Positions 36,593 to 45,641 of a DNA stretch of 64,000 bases are shown piece after piece; position 1 is the first letter of the stretch; the number at the start of each line of letters is the position of its first letter. Location of the stretch: positions 22,198 through 86,197 of the forward strand of contig CAZNJE010000013.1 of NCBI GenBank assembly GCA_964573295.1, given 5' to 3'. This DNA is from CAYQJL01 sp964573295. GTDB lineage: Bacteria > Eisenbacteria > RBG-16-71-46 > CAIMUX01 > WJJG01. Below the pieces are notes generated by a model. It was not told the origin of the DNA, ran no database searches, and saw only the letters and a list, made by a program, of their open reading frames with translations. Position numbers and translations under genes: made by a program.

Positions 36593-36880
36593 TTACCAGC
36601 GATTCCGGCCGCCACCGCCGCCGCCACCGCGGGGACGGTCCTCACGGGGACGGGCCTCGTTGACCTTCAGGTTCCGACCGCCGAACTCGGTCTCGTTCAG
36701 AGCGCTGATGGCCTCGTTGGCCCCTTCGCTCATCTCGACAAAACCGAATCCGCGGGGACGGCCCGTGTCGCGATCCGTGATGAGTTTCACCGAATCCACC
36801 TGCCCGTACTGCCCAAAGAGGTCGCCAAGTCCTTCCTCCGTCGCGTCGAACGGAAGATTGCCTACATAGATCTTCTTCAT
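36593..36880 (-). CDS. RRM-domain RNA-binding protein (Rbp type)
   Basis: The 95-residue protein is a single RNA recognition motif with RNP2 KIYVGNL and RNP1 RGFGFVEM, followed by a Gly-rich tail (RPRGGGGGGGRNRW). Such proteins bind single-stranded RNA and are often cold- or stress-induced. The Met-Lys-Lys start at 36880 has GAGGA at the right distance; an ATG two codons upstream is possible. It is monocistronic and convergent with the RND operon. Confidence 0.95.
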   Translation of the reverse strand: MKKIYVGNLPFDATEEGLGDLFGQYGQVDSVKLITDRDTGRPRGFGFVEMSEGANEAISALNETEFGGRNLKVNEARPREDRPRGGGGGGGRNRW

Positions 36881-37210
36881 TGTCATGTCCTCGCTACGCG
36901 CCTGCATCCACAGCAACGCACGTCGAGTTACCAACCGCAGGAAAGAGGGTGAAACCTGAACTCAGGAAGGCGAGGCGGAAACCGCTTTCACTTCACGAGG
37001 GAAGTCACCTACTTGCCTTGTGGGAACACCCCACGGCGCGGAACGGTATCACGTTCCTCCGCCAGAATGCCAGAAAATTCGTGCAGGCCGATCGGGTGCC
37101 GCCCAGCAGAATCAGGACCCGCCCCGCGCCCGACGTCTCCCCGGATCGATGCTCGCAACGCGTACTCTTGTAAGCAGATCGCGTTCTCGTGCGCAGGTGG
37201 CGAACGGTCG
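36881..37210. other. Divergent intergenic region, no gene recognised
   Basis: About 330 bp lie between the RRM gene and the outer-membrane protein remnant. It contains the leader of the RRM gene and small self-complementary stretches around 36950-37000, but no gene, RNA family or operator that I can name. Confidence 0.5.
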
Positions 37211-37876
37211 TTGCCGGCCGTTTTGTTGCTGTTGGTCTCGGGATTGCTTGCGGCGCCGGCGGCAGGACAGCAGAAGGCCATCGATCTTTGCCTGTTCGGC
37301 GGCATCAACCTGGCGAATCTCGATACCGATCCCGAGCCGGACCCATCTCTCGAGAACCTCATGCGCTTCTGAGGCGGTGCGGGACTCTGTTTCAACATCC
37401 GCCGCGGCCTGAGCTTGGAGATCGAGGGCCTCTATATTGGAAAAGGCGCTAGCGGGGAAAGCAACGGCACCGAGTACGAGACCCACCTGGACTACATCGC
37501 GGTCAGTCCCGTGCTGCGCATCGCACCGTCGATTCGCCACTCGGGCTTCTATCTTCTGGCCGGCGCCGAGTTCGCCTTCTTGTTGGGGGCGACCTCGGCA
37601 AGCGGGGATGGCGACCTGGAGGGTGCCTCGACCACGAGCTCGAACGAGCGGGACATCAAGGATTCCTTGAACGACACCGACTTCGGCGTGTGCGCCGGGC
37701 TCGGCCTCCAGATCGGCGGCGAGGGGCAAGTGGCCTTCACCCTGGAAGGCCGCTACGTCCTGGGACTGACCAACATCTTAGACACCGGCATCGAGGATGA
37801 TCACCTCCCGGAGGACTCGATCGACCCTGAGTGGAAGACGCAGGGAATCTACGTGTTCGCCGGTCTCCGCCTCTAG
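37211..37876 (+). pseudogene. Outer-membrane beta-barrel protein interrupted by an in-frame UGA
   Basis: One reading frame encodes a signal peptide (LPAVLLLLVSGLLAAPAAG), then AIDLCLFGGINLANLDTD. It meets TGA at 37370-37372 and continues in the same frame as GGAGLCFNIRRGLSLEIEG and a typical alternating barrel, ending IYVFAGLRL with a terminal aromatic/hydrophobic strand. Without the UGA it would be a normal porin-family barrel of about 220 residues. The first start is probably TTG at 37211 with AGGTGG upstream, which is uncertain. A nonsense mutation is the simplest explanation. Confidence 0.7.
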
Positions 37877-37924
37877 GAGGAGCCCGGATTCCGAGGAGCC
37901 CGGATTCCGAGGAGCCCGGATTCC
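37877..37924. repeat. Three perfect tandem copies of a 16-bp unit
   Basis: GAGGAGCCCGGATTCC is repeated exactly at 37877-37892, 37893-37908 and 37909-37924, starting one base after the stop of the barrel gene, between convergent genes. Confidence 0.95.
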
Positions 37925-38009
37925 AGATTCCCTTGGGCCCTCTTCGGTAGCGCAGTTTCCCTGGGCAGCTCCGGCTCTCCTCGGCCGCCCTGTGGATCCG
38001 CCGACGCCC

Positions 38010-40916
38010 TCAGTTGGCCGCAAGCCCCGAGAAGAACGCCCGCATATCCGGGTCATAGATCGGCTCGGGCGCCACCCTTTGGAGAAGATCCAGCGTGCTC
38101 TCCAACTCGAAGGCCGGGTCGAGGACGAAGATCTTCTGATACTCCTGCCGGGCGCGGTCCTCGTCGCCTTGGCGGTAGAAGCACGCACCCAGAAGCTGAT
38201 AGAGAATGACGCGCTGCCGGGGGGTCAAACGGGCAGCGTCACGCACGACCATCTGGCCGAGGCAATCGGCTGCGCCCGAGAACTCCTCCGCGCGCCAGTG
38301 CGCCAGAGGTTCGGCGAGAAGCGCGCGTAAGTCCAGCAGAGCCACGTGCTCATCGTAGTGGGCTCGTAGCTCCGCGCAGTCCGGCGAAATCGCGCCCGCA
38401 TAGGTGCGGATGAAGACGGCTGCCGTGATCGTATCTCCGGCAACCATGGCCGAATCATAGACCGCTTGGGTTGCGTCGATCAGCGCCGAGTCGGCCAGCT
38501 CGGCGCAGGGGAGGTTGGCGTTCGTCACCTCGAGCAGGATATCCGCCGCCGCGTTCGGCTCGCCCAGGGCGAGATGAGCCCGCGTCATCACGATTCCGTA
38601 GCGAACCCGCTGGGCATCGGCGACCGACGCTCGCAGCGGCGTTCCGGTGGCCACGACCTCAGCGGCATCGCCGCCCTCGGCCGCAGCAAGGAACAAGACG
38701 AGCTGAAGACGCTCGCGCATCTCCGGCGCGGCATTGAATGAATCGGTTCCCTCGCTGGCCAGCTGTGTCAGGGTCTGCTGTGCCCAGTCGACCGCGGTGG
38801 GGAGATCCCCCGCGCCGTCGGGCCCCATCGCCATCAAGCCTGGCAAGGCCACCGGCCGGCTGGGTTTTCCCGGCATGCCCCCCAATCCCACAGCCGCCAC
38901 CCGCAGGGCCGCCGGCGTCGTGCCCGCCGACTCGGCCAGCGGCACGTGGATACGGTGGTCATTGCCCCGGTAGAGCAGGCTGTCCGGCCCGTTGCCCTCC
39001 GAATTGTGGTACCCGTAGACCTCGTAGCCGGTCACATAGCGGCCCAGGCACTCGTCCCAGAGCACGTTCGCCCCGCCGGCATCGTAGACCACGCTGAAGC
39101 GATCGGGCGTCGGCAGGGTGGCCGACCAGTGATAGACATGCGTGCACCGCTCCTTGCGGTCGGGCACGTAGATGTTGCCGCGATCGTCGGCCAACAGGCC
39201 GGCCGGCTCACCATAGGCTCTCTCGGGACCGAATGCGAAGATCACCTCTTGGCCGGCCGGATCGATGACCGAGATGCGCTGGCTCTCGCCGTTCAGCACG
39301 ACGAAGTTGCCGGCTGGGTCGAAGGTGAGTCCGGCCAACTTGGCGGGAAACGCCGGACTCAAGATCGGCTCAACGCGGTCTTGGCCGGCTGGAATCATCG
39401 ACAGTCCGGTGCCGTCTTCCGACCAAACGTAGATGTTGTCCTGACCGTCACAGGCAACCCCGACCGGCTTGCGAAACTCGATGCTGTTGACGCTGGCCAG
39501 GTCGGAGCTGACGATGCGCACGTGGTTGGTGTTCCTGTCCGCCACCACGATGCAACCGCTGCGGGCGATCGCCACGCCGCGCGGATCATCGAATCGGCGG
39601 TCGTCCCGGTAGCCATCGCCCAGCGTTGCGATCAGCTTGCCGCTCGTGCGCTCGTAGACGGCAATGCGGTCCTTCGACGGATCCGACACCACGAGCCACA
39701 CCTCGTTCACGGCCACCGAACCCACCGATTCGAGCTGGTCACGATACTCCGCGGCCAGCGCACCCATGTCGGGTTCATACGCCTGCGCGGGATCGCCGGC
39801 GCTGGTCGCGAACTCGGTTGCACGCACGGGATGGGCGAGAATGACCTTCTCATCGGCAAAGCAGAAGCTACGAACGCCATCTTCGCCGCGATCGATGGCT
39901 TCGAGCACAGCCTCGATCTTCCCCGGCCGGGCGTAGCACGCGGTGATCGCCATGCGCCTAGATCCCGGAACCGATGGTGCGTCTTCAGCCGTGATCCGGA
40001 TGCGCTCGACCTTGCGGACCTTCCGGTCGAGGATGAGGAGTTCATCTCCGCTCACCCAGGCCAGGCCGATGGCCTCATCGAACGATCCGAAGGCGTCTCC
40101 CAAACCGCCATACACGTAGTCGCTGGCGCCGACGGGCGTCTCATCCAGCGGGCAACGGCGCCAGAGCTTACCCGTCCTTCGATCGAGTAGGAACAGCGTG
40201 CCGCAGTCGCTCGACACCATGTCGGCAACGTCCTCCAGCTCGCCGCCGCGAAGCATGATGCTCTTGGCGCAAGAGCCCGGCAGCGGTCCCGTCCACGGCA
40301 CTGCATTGTAGGAAGGCAGCTGGTAGAAGCGCCGCTGGAGCGCCTTGTCGCTGATGTAGATCATGCCGTCGGGCGTCACCGCGAGCGCAGTTGGCTCGGC
40401 CAGCAAGTCGGCCGGGGTCACTTCGCGAATGAAGAGCCCGGTTGACGAGAAGATCTGTACACCCTTGCGTCCCTTGTCGAGGATGTGAAGCAGGCCCTCC
40501 GGACCGCGGGCCATGTCGATGGGGTCGCGGAATTCTCCGGCGTAACCGCCTCCCCGGCCGAATGTCCCCAGGAGCTGCCCCGCGGCATCGTAGGTTACGA
40601 CCTGCTTTCGGTTGCTATCGAGAATGAGCATGCGGCCGGCCTCACCGGCGACGATCGCCACAGGCCGTTCCAGTTCGCCCATTCCGTAGGTGTGAAGCAG
40701 CTCGCCCTCACCGTTGAAGACCACCACCTTGCCCTCACCATCCAGGACGTGGATCCGATCCTGACCGTCGACGGTCAGTGCCAGCGGATCCTTGACGGTC
40801 AGCCCCACATCCCGCGGCGGCAGGTCGAAAGACTTCTCTCTCAGATAGGAAGCCTGCTGGGCGTGGGCGGCGGTCATCGACAGCATCAAACTCCACAAGA
40901 GCATCATCAAGCGCAC
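38010..40916 (-). CDS. Large exported NHL-type beta-propeller protein with C-terminal helical repeats
   Basis: The 968-residue protein has a signal peptide (MMLLWSLMLSMTAAHAQQ). Residues about 30-690 contain many propeller blades of NHL or 6-bladed type (DPLALTVDGQDRIHVLDGEG and FRDPIDMARGPEGLLHILDKG). A fibronectin-like stretch near 720-800 follows, then an alpha-helical TPR-like C-terminus (ACFYRQGDEDRARQEYQKIF). It is probably a periplasmic or surface protein-interaction scaffold. GTG at 40916 is chosen because GGAGGGGAGG lies 5 nt upstream; ATG three codons later is an alternative. No enzymatic motif was seen. Confidence 0.8.
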   Translation of the reverse strand: MRLMMLLWSLMLSMTAAHAQQASYLREKSFDLPPRDVGLTVKDPLALTVDGQDRIHVLDGEGKVVVFNGEGELLHTYGMGELERPVAIVAGEAGRMLILDSNRKQVVTYDAAGQLLGTFGRGGGYAGEFRDPIDMARGPEGLLHILDKGRKGVQIFSSTGLFIREVTPADLLAEPTALAVTPDGMIYISDKALQRRFYQLPSYNAVPWTGPLPGSCAKSIMLRGGELEDVADMVSSDCGTLFLLDRRTGKLWRRCPLDETPVGASDYVYGGLGDAFGSFDEAIGLAWVSGDELLILDRKVRKVERIRITAEDAPSVPGSRRMAITACYARPGKIEAVLEAIDRGEDGVRSFCFADEKVILAHPVRATEFATSAGDPAQAYEPDMGALAAEYRDQLESVGSVAVNEVWLVVSDPSKDRIAVYERTSGKLIATLGDGYRDDRRFDDPRGVAIARSGCIVVADRNTNHVRIVSSDLASVNSIEFRKPVGVACDGQDNIYVWSEDGTGLSMIPAGQDRVEPILSPAFPAKLAGLTFDPAGNFVVLNGESQRISVIDPAGQEVIFAFGPERAYGEPAGLLADDRGNIYVPDRKERCTHVYHWSATLPTPDRFSVVYDAGGANVLWDECLGRYVTGYEVYGYHNSEGNGPDSLLYRGNDHRIHVPLAESAGTTPAALRVAAVGLGGMPGKPSRPVALPGLMAMGPDGAGDLPTAVDWAQQTLTQLASEGTDSFNAAPEMRERLQLVLFLAAAEGGDAAEVVATGTPLRASVADAQRVRYGIVMTRAHLALGEPNAAADILLEVTNANLPCAELADSALIDATQAVYDSAMVAGDTITAAVFIRTYAGAISPDCAELRAHYDEHVALLDLRALLAEPLAHWRAEEFSGAADCLGQMVVRDAARLTPRQRVILYQLLGACFYRQGDEDRARQEYQKIFVLDPAFELESTLDLLQRVAPEPIYDPDMRAFFSGLAAN

Positions 40917-41192
40917 GGTAACCTCCCCTCCATGTGGATGAACGCTCCTATCTTGCGACAACTTCCGCAGGTCGCGCAAGGGGGACTGGGACGGCGGACG
41001 AAGGGTTGCAGGGATCGACTGATTGCGTTCCGCCTGATGGTCCTTCCGAGGAAAACTAGTGAATCCCGGCTGTGCCTCCTGGAATCGGTCCGACCACTGA
41101 ATCCTTCTTGATCGGCTTACGACCAAACGGCACAATCGACCGTGCCGTTCGACGCCGAACGTACGGTTCGAAGCCCCATCGGAGCTGGATGA

Positions 41193-41603
41193 ATGACTCG
41201 CGATCACATCATCAAGACGCTGCGTGATCTCCTGCGGGAAGCACACCCAGAGGTCCAGACCGCCTACCTGTTCGGAAGCGTTGCCCGAGACGAGGCTCGG
41301 GTGTCCAGCGACATCGATGTGGCGGTTCTCTTGCGTAAGACACCACCGCCGACTCTGGATGGACTGGGTGCATCACTTCGCATCCAAGACAATGCCGAAG
41401 CGAAGCTGAGGCAACCGGTTGACGTGGTTGTCCTGAACACTGCTCCCATCGATCTCATTCACCGAGTACTGCGGGACGGGGTGATCTTGCTTGATCGCGA
41501 CTCGCCGCAGCGGGTCCGTTTTGAGGCCAGATCATGTCTTGCTTACCTGGACTTCCTTCCGGTGCTTCGGCTATATCGACGACCAAGAGGTATCCAGCCG
41601 TGA
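41193..41603 (+). CDS. mntA: MntA-like nucleotidyltransferase antitoxin
   Basis: The 136-residue minimal nucleotidyltransferase has Gly28-Ser29, Asp40-x-Asp42 and a third Asp77 (PVDVVVL), the full catalytic set. In HEPN/MNT modules this protein AMPylates a tyrosine near the HepT active site and neutralises it. The stop overlaps the HepT GTG start by 4 nt. GGAG precedes the ATG at a good distance. It is divergent from the propeller gene. Confidence 0.92.
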   Translation: MTRDHIIKTLRDLLREAHPEVQTAYLFGSVARDEARVSSDIDVAVLLRKTPPPTLDGLGASLRIQDNAEAKLRQPVDVVVLNTAPIDLIHRVLRDGVILLDRDSPQRVRFEARSCLAYLDFLPVLRLYRRPRGIQP

Positions 41604-42016
41604 CGGATCCCGAGCTCCTGGAAAAGAAATTGGCCTTTGTCGAGACGTGTGTGAGTGAGCTTCGCTCGATGGCCGACCCCGGCCGCCTTGATTCCGATCT
41701 TCGCGAAGAGCGCTTCGTGGTTCACACCCTTCAAATCGCGATTCAGGCTGTGCTGGATGTCGGTGCGCACATCTGTGCAGCCGAGCGATTGGGTGAACCC
41801 CAAAGCTACCGCGAGATCTTCGATCTCCTCGTGAAGCACGGTTGGTTGCCCGCTACCTACGCGACCTCACTGCGCAACATGGCGGGTTTCCGAAACGTCG
41901 TCGTTCATGGCTATGAATCCGTGAACCTGGGGGTTGTGAGGGAGATTCTGGAATCCCACCTGCAGGACTTGCTCGATTTCGTCGCGGCAATTCGGGAAAG
42001 GCTCCGGGCTGACTGA
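41600..42016 (+). CDS. hepT: HepT-like HEPN ribonuclease toxin (DUF86)
   Basis: The 138-residue all-helical HEPN protein carries the RNase motif R-x4-H-x-Y as Arg98, His103 and Tyr105 (RNVVVHGY); the tyrosine is the residue AMPylated by MntA in studied pairs. GTG at 41600 overlaps the antitoxin stop (GTGA), and AAGAGG precedes it. The toxin would cleave RNA when the pair is unbalanced. All catalytic residues are intact, so the module is probably functional. Confidence 0.92.
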   Translation: MTDPELLEKKLAFVETCVSELRSMADPGRLDSDLREERFVVHTLQIAIQAVLDVGAHICAAERLGEPQSYREIFDLLVKHGWLPATYATSLRNMAGFRNVVVHGYESVNLGVVREILESHLQDLLDFVAAIRERLRAD

Positions 42017-42050
42017 CGGTCGCCCCCCAAGACACTCAGATGCCCAATGG

Positions 42051-42510
42051 GTGCGAGGCCCGCTCCCAGCTTCACTCGGCCGCCGGGCACGGATCCTCGA
42101 ACTGGAGGAGCAGGTGGCCGCGCTGCAAGCGGAAGCGCGACGCTACCGCACGCTCTTCGATGCCTTCCCAGGCGGCCTCACCATTGCTGACGCGGAAGGC
42201 AAAGTCGTTGGCCGGCGTCATCGCACTTCGTGAAGGACGGCCGGTCTTCAACCAGGAGATGGGCGTGATGACCGATGAGGGTGTGACCTGGATCAATGTG
42301 TCGGCGGCCCTGCTCCCCCCGAAGAAGGAGGCATCGTGATCACCTACAACGATGTGACCGAAGGCCGGCACACCGAGGCGGATCCAGCCGCCTACGACCT
42401 GGTCATCTGAGCCCGGAAGAGGCCAAATCGATCTGCGCCCAACGAGGCCTACTCAAGCCGGTCACGAGGGCCGACTTGTCACGCGCGGTTCGCGAGGTCT
42501 TGGATCAGGC
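42051..42510 (+). pseudogene. Hybrid histidine kinase remnant: PAS and receiver ends without the kinase core
   Basis: Pieces appear in changing frames. Frame 0 has a coiled coil and PAS start (LEEQVAALQAEARRYRTLF, GLTIADAEGKVV). Frame 1 has the PAS middle (ALREGRPVFNQEMG, VTWINVSAALLP). Frame 0 again has the PAS end (GGIVITYNDVTEG) and AAYDLVI, the start of a receiver domain. Frame 2 has the receiver end (RGLLKPVTRADLSRAVREVL). The whole HisKA/HATPase core and the receiver centre are missing. The order of the parts is still that of a PAS-kinase-receiver protein. Confidence 0.72.
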
Positions 42511-42514
42511 AGCG

Positions 42515-43213
42515 TCAGCGCCGCTCGGTCAGCCACCAGACCAGCAGCAATAACCCCACCGGCACCATGAGCAGGATCAGTGCCGGCCAGAGAAACATGA
42601 AGTGCATGGCCACGGGTTGGTGGGCCACCGCGTGGCCCGATAGCAGCCACGCCCCGCCGCGCGTCATCAGCGCGAGCAGGAAGAACAGCGCCGGACCACC
42701 CAGTGCCACGACGGCCACCACGCGCAGGACCCACGGCAGCCCGCCGCGCTGAATCCGGTGCGCCGCCCGGTCACCAGCCAGAACCCGCCAGACCAGGAGC
42801 CCTCCCACGGCGACGACGGTTAGCTGAATGATCAGATGCAGCAGACGCGTGGAGGTGAAGATGGGCGGCTCGAAGTCGGGGAGGCCCGACCCGAAGGTGG
42901 TCAGCTGGGCGGCGAGGCCGCCCACGACCAGGAGCAGAAGGGTCACCACGCCCCCGATGGTAAGCCAGCGCATGCGAAGACCCCGCCTGCGACCCGGATC
43001 CGCAAGCGCGAACTCGGCGCCGAGGGCGTCGGCGTCGCCGAGCCGCCGGGCTGCGACCAAGAAGGCTTCCTCCCGCTGCAACCCGCGTGCCTGCAGATCC
43101 GCAATGGCCTCGCGAAGGTGGTCTTCCAACTCGTCGAGATCATCGGCCCCCAGGTCGGCGCGCTGGGCGAAACGCCGTCGCCAGGCCGTGATGGCGGCGT
43201 TCAGGTCGAACAT
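42515..43213 (-). CDS. Membrane protein with permease-prefix-like N-terminus
   Basis: The 232-residue protein has an N-terminal cytoplasmic helical domain (about 1-75, DLDELEDHLREAIADLQARG) of the kind that precedes PadR-linked permeases, then four predicted membrane helices (near 82-102, 125-145, 160-185 and 205-228). It overlaps the PadR gene end by 13 nt, and such pairs are typically transcribed and regulated together. Its transport or sensing role is not evident. Confidence 0.75.
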   Translation of the reverse strand: MFDLNAAITAWRRRFAQRADLGADDLDELEDHLREAIADLQARGLQREEAFLVAARRLGDADALGAEFALADPGRRRGLRMRWLTIGGVVTLLLLVVGGLAAQLTTFGSGLPDFEPPIFTSTRLLHLIIQLTVVAVGGLLVWRVLAGDRAAHRIQRGGLPWVLRVVAVVALGGPALFFLLALMTRGGAWLLSGHAVAHQPVAMHFMFLWPALILLMVPVGLLLLVWWLTERR

Positions 43214-43569
43214 GACTTAGCCTCCTTCCGCAGGCGGTCGAACACCGAGCTGACCAGCGACCACTGCTCGAGCTGGCGGGCGAGCTCTTGACGGCCGGCT
43301 GCTTCGATCCGGTAGAAGCGCCTACGCCTGCCGCCCGCGGCGCCGTCCCAGAATGAGGTGATCAGCCCCTGCGCCTCGAGGCGCCGCAAGACCGGGTAGA
43401 GCATGCCGTCGGACCAGGCGATGCGTTCCCCTGAGAGCTCCCGGATGCGCTTGATCAGGGCATACCCGTAGCCGTCCCCCTGCTCGAGCAGGGAAAGCAC
43501 GAGCGGAATGGTGGACGCTGCGACGAGTTCCTTCGATAAGGTCATCTGGGGCCGTACGGGTCGATCCAT
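43201..43569 (-). CDS. PadR-family transcriptional regulator
   Basis: The 122-residue winged-helix repressor contains the PadR signature: LLEQGDGYGYALIKRI, then SDGMLYPVLRRLEAQGLI, and a basic wing GGRRRRFYRIEAAG. The start at 43569 is preferred over 43584 because the longer version would begin inside the palindromic operator. No classic ribosome site is visible, so a leaderless transcript is possible. It is expected to repress itself and the overlapping membrane-protein gene. Confidence 0.92.
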   Translation of the reverse strand: MDRPVRPQMTLSKELVAASTIPLVLSLLEQGDGYGYALIKRIRELSGERIAWSDGMLYPVLRRLEAQGLITSFWDGAAGGRRRRFYRIEAAGRQELARQLEQWSLVSSVFDRLRKEAKSCST

Positions 43570-43578
43570 GACTGCACT

Positions 43579-43599
43579 ATACATAGTGCTGCTATGTAT
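43579..43599. promoter_or_regulatory. Perfect palindrome, probable PadR operator
   Basis: ATACATAG (43579-43586) and CTATGTAT (43592-43599) form a perfect inverted repeat with a 5-nt spacer, 10 bp upstream of the PadR start. AT-rich promoter-like bases overlap it. Confidence 0.75.
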
Positions 43600-43635
43600 G
43601 TCTAGTCCACTTTCGCGATGATCCGAGGATCTCTG

Positions 43636-45405
43636 CTATCGCACAGCCGCACCCACCGGCTGCTCGGCCGCCAACCGGTGCCCCTCTGCTGGGGCGATCC
43701 CACTCGGCACCTGGAGAGGTTCGAGCTCGGCCAATGCCATCTGGCGGTCCAGACGATCCTGCAGGAAGCGGGCGTAGGGTTTGATGTGGAGGTAGAGGGC
43801 GGCAAAGGTCACCGCGCTGCGAATGGAACGCGGATTGTGCGTCAGGCAATCGCCGAAGGTCTGCCAGTAGGCGCCTCGTGCTTCGCGATCACGCACGCCC
43901 AGCTTCCAGCTGATCTTGGCGAGCGATCGCAGGTTCCGCCACTGACGGCGCAGTGGGGTGCGGATCCGGTGCTGGGAGAGATCGAGGGCACGGTTCAGAC
44001 GGCGAACGCGCGCGAAGAAGGCATGCGGGGCGTAGATCGCTTCGATGACCGCACGGTAGTCGCGGAGGATCTCCTTGCGTGGACGGTGGGTGTGGTAATT
44101 GAGGCCCGAGGTGCACTGATCGGCATCGCTATCGGAGAACCCACGATCGCTGTCGGCGTGGAGCCGGCCCTCCTTCTGCAAACGCCGGGACAGCTGGGTA
44201 TGTGGCAGCGCATAGAGCAACCCCACCATGCAGATGGGAATCGCCGCGTCTTCGATGCAGCCGATCATCGAGTCCGCCACCGAGCCGGTCTCGCCATCGA
44301 AGCCCACGATGAACCCCGCGTTGACGAACATCCCGGCCTGATTGATCCTGCGGATGCTGGCGGCGATGTCCTTCTTGGTGTTGTGCGTCTTCTGGGCACT
44401 GCGCAGCACGCAGGGGTCGGGGGTCTCGATGCCCACGAACACTGCGAAGAAGCCGGCCCGGGCCATCGATAAGAGCAGTTCCTCGTCATCTGCCAAACTG
44501 AGACAGGCCTCGCTCGTGAACTCGAACGGGTACCCGTGCCGGGCACGCCAACCGGCGAGGGCAGAGAGCAGCGCACGGACGGCCTTTCGATTGCCGATCA
44601 GGTTGTCGTCGACAAAATCGACGTGGCCCCGATAGCCGAGCTCGTAGAGCGTGTCGAGTTCGGCCAGGATCTGATCGGGCGATTTCTGCCGCGGCACCCG
44701 CCCATTGAGCTCGATGACGCTGCAGAACTCGCAATGGAAAGGACAACCGCGACCAAACTGGACCCCGACGTGCATGTAGTCCTCGAGGCGCAGCAGGTCG
44801 AACCGAGGTACCGGGGAGGCGGCGAGGTCGGGGAAGCCGCTAGCCGTGAAGACACCGCGGCGCTCGCCGGCCTGCCAGGCGGCCACGAAATCGCCCATGA
44901 TGTCCTCGGCCTCACCAATGACGCGGAACTCGGCCTCCTCGTACACCCCGGGACTCAGTGTCACGTCGGGGCCGCCCACCACGACCGGCTTGTCTTGCTC
45001 GTGGGCCAAGGCGATGACCCGCTTCGCGTCGGGCTGCTGGGAGAGCATACCGCCGATCATGACCAGGTCGGCCCAGCGCAGATCTTCCTCTCCCAGCGTG
45101 GAGGTATTGCGATCGATGAGCCGAACCGGCCAGCTCTTCGGCAGCAATGCGGCAACGGTGATCAGTCCGAGGGGGGCCGCGACATAGCGAGCGCCGACGA
45201 TGGCGCAGGTCTCGCGGTAGTTCCAAAACGACTGCCCGGTAAAGCGAGGACTGACCATCAAGACATTGGGAACCAGCGTACGAACCACGGTCGACGTCTC
45301 CCGGCGGGGGAACCCCCTCACCCATTGCGAGGTCCGCTGGATGAGCTTCGCGGGGTGGCTCGCGGAATCTCCGAGCGGTCCTGGATCCGAGCGCGTCTGC
45401 TCCAT
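43636..45405 (-). CDS. B12-binding-type radical SAM protein with DUF4070-like C-terminus
   Basis: The 589-residue protein has an N-terminal cobalamin-binding-like Rossmann region (about 45-190, VGGPDVTLSPGVYEEAEFRV) and a radical SAM barrel with the cluster motif CPFHCEFC (C-x3-C-x2-C). The family-typical VDFVDDNLIGNRKAVRALL and FVGIETPDPCVLRSAQK segments follow. The C-terminal ~130 residues match the DUF4070 type. Members act in lipid, hopanoid or natural-product chemistry; the substrate here is unknown. The first ATG is used, with a GTG about 40 codons later as an alternative. It is a single gene, divergent from the FG-GAP protein. Confidence 0.88.
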   Translation of the reverse strand: MEQTRSDPGPLGDSASHPAKLIQRTSQWVRGFPRRETSTVVRTLVPNVLMVSPRFTGQSFWNYRETCAIVGARYVAAPLGLITVAALLPKSWPVRLIDRNTSTLGEEDLRWADLVMIGGMLSQQPDAKRVIALAHEQDKPVVVGGPDVTLSPGVYEEAEFRVIGEAEDIMGDFVAAWQAGERRGVFTASGFPDLAASPVPRFDLLRLEDYMHVGVQFGRGCPFHCEFCSVIELNGRVPRQKSPDQILAELDTLYELGYRGHVDFVDDNLIGNRKAVRALLSALAGWRARHGYPFEFTSEACLSLADDEELLLSMARAGFFAVFVGIETPDPCVLRSAQKTHNTKKDIAASIRRINQAGMFVNAGFIVGFDGETGSVADSMIGCIEDAAIPICMVGLLYALPHTQLSRRLQKEGRLHADSDRGFSDSDADQCTSGLNYHTHRPRKEILRDYRAVIEAIYAPHAFFARVRRLNRALDLSQHRIRTPLRRQWRNLRSLAKISWKLGVRDREARGAYWQTFGDCLTHNPRSIRSAVTFAALYLHIKPYARFLQDRLDRQMALAELEPLQVPSGIAPAEGHRLAAEQPVGAAVR

Positions 45406-45641
45406 GAGGTCCGCCCGGCTTTTCCGGGAGTCCTTCGCCCAGCCCCACCGCTGAGCAACTCACCCGGCATCATACGTCAATGTCAGGCTGAGCGACAGGA
45501 AGATGATCGGGCTCCATCCGGGGCGGGGCACGGGGACGGGGACTGGCGACTGTTGGCAACCCCGTGGCGGTCCGTGCTATCATGGATGCGCTCTTGAAGA
45601 CGCAAGCGCATCGCGTGAACCCGCACACAGGAGGAGCCGTC

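Noticed and set aside
37370..37372. UGA as selenocysteine
   Set aside because: Barrel proteins have no redox need here, no convincing SECIS hairpin was established, and no sel genes are in the window.
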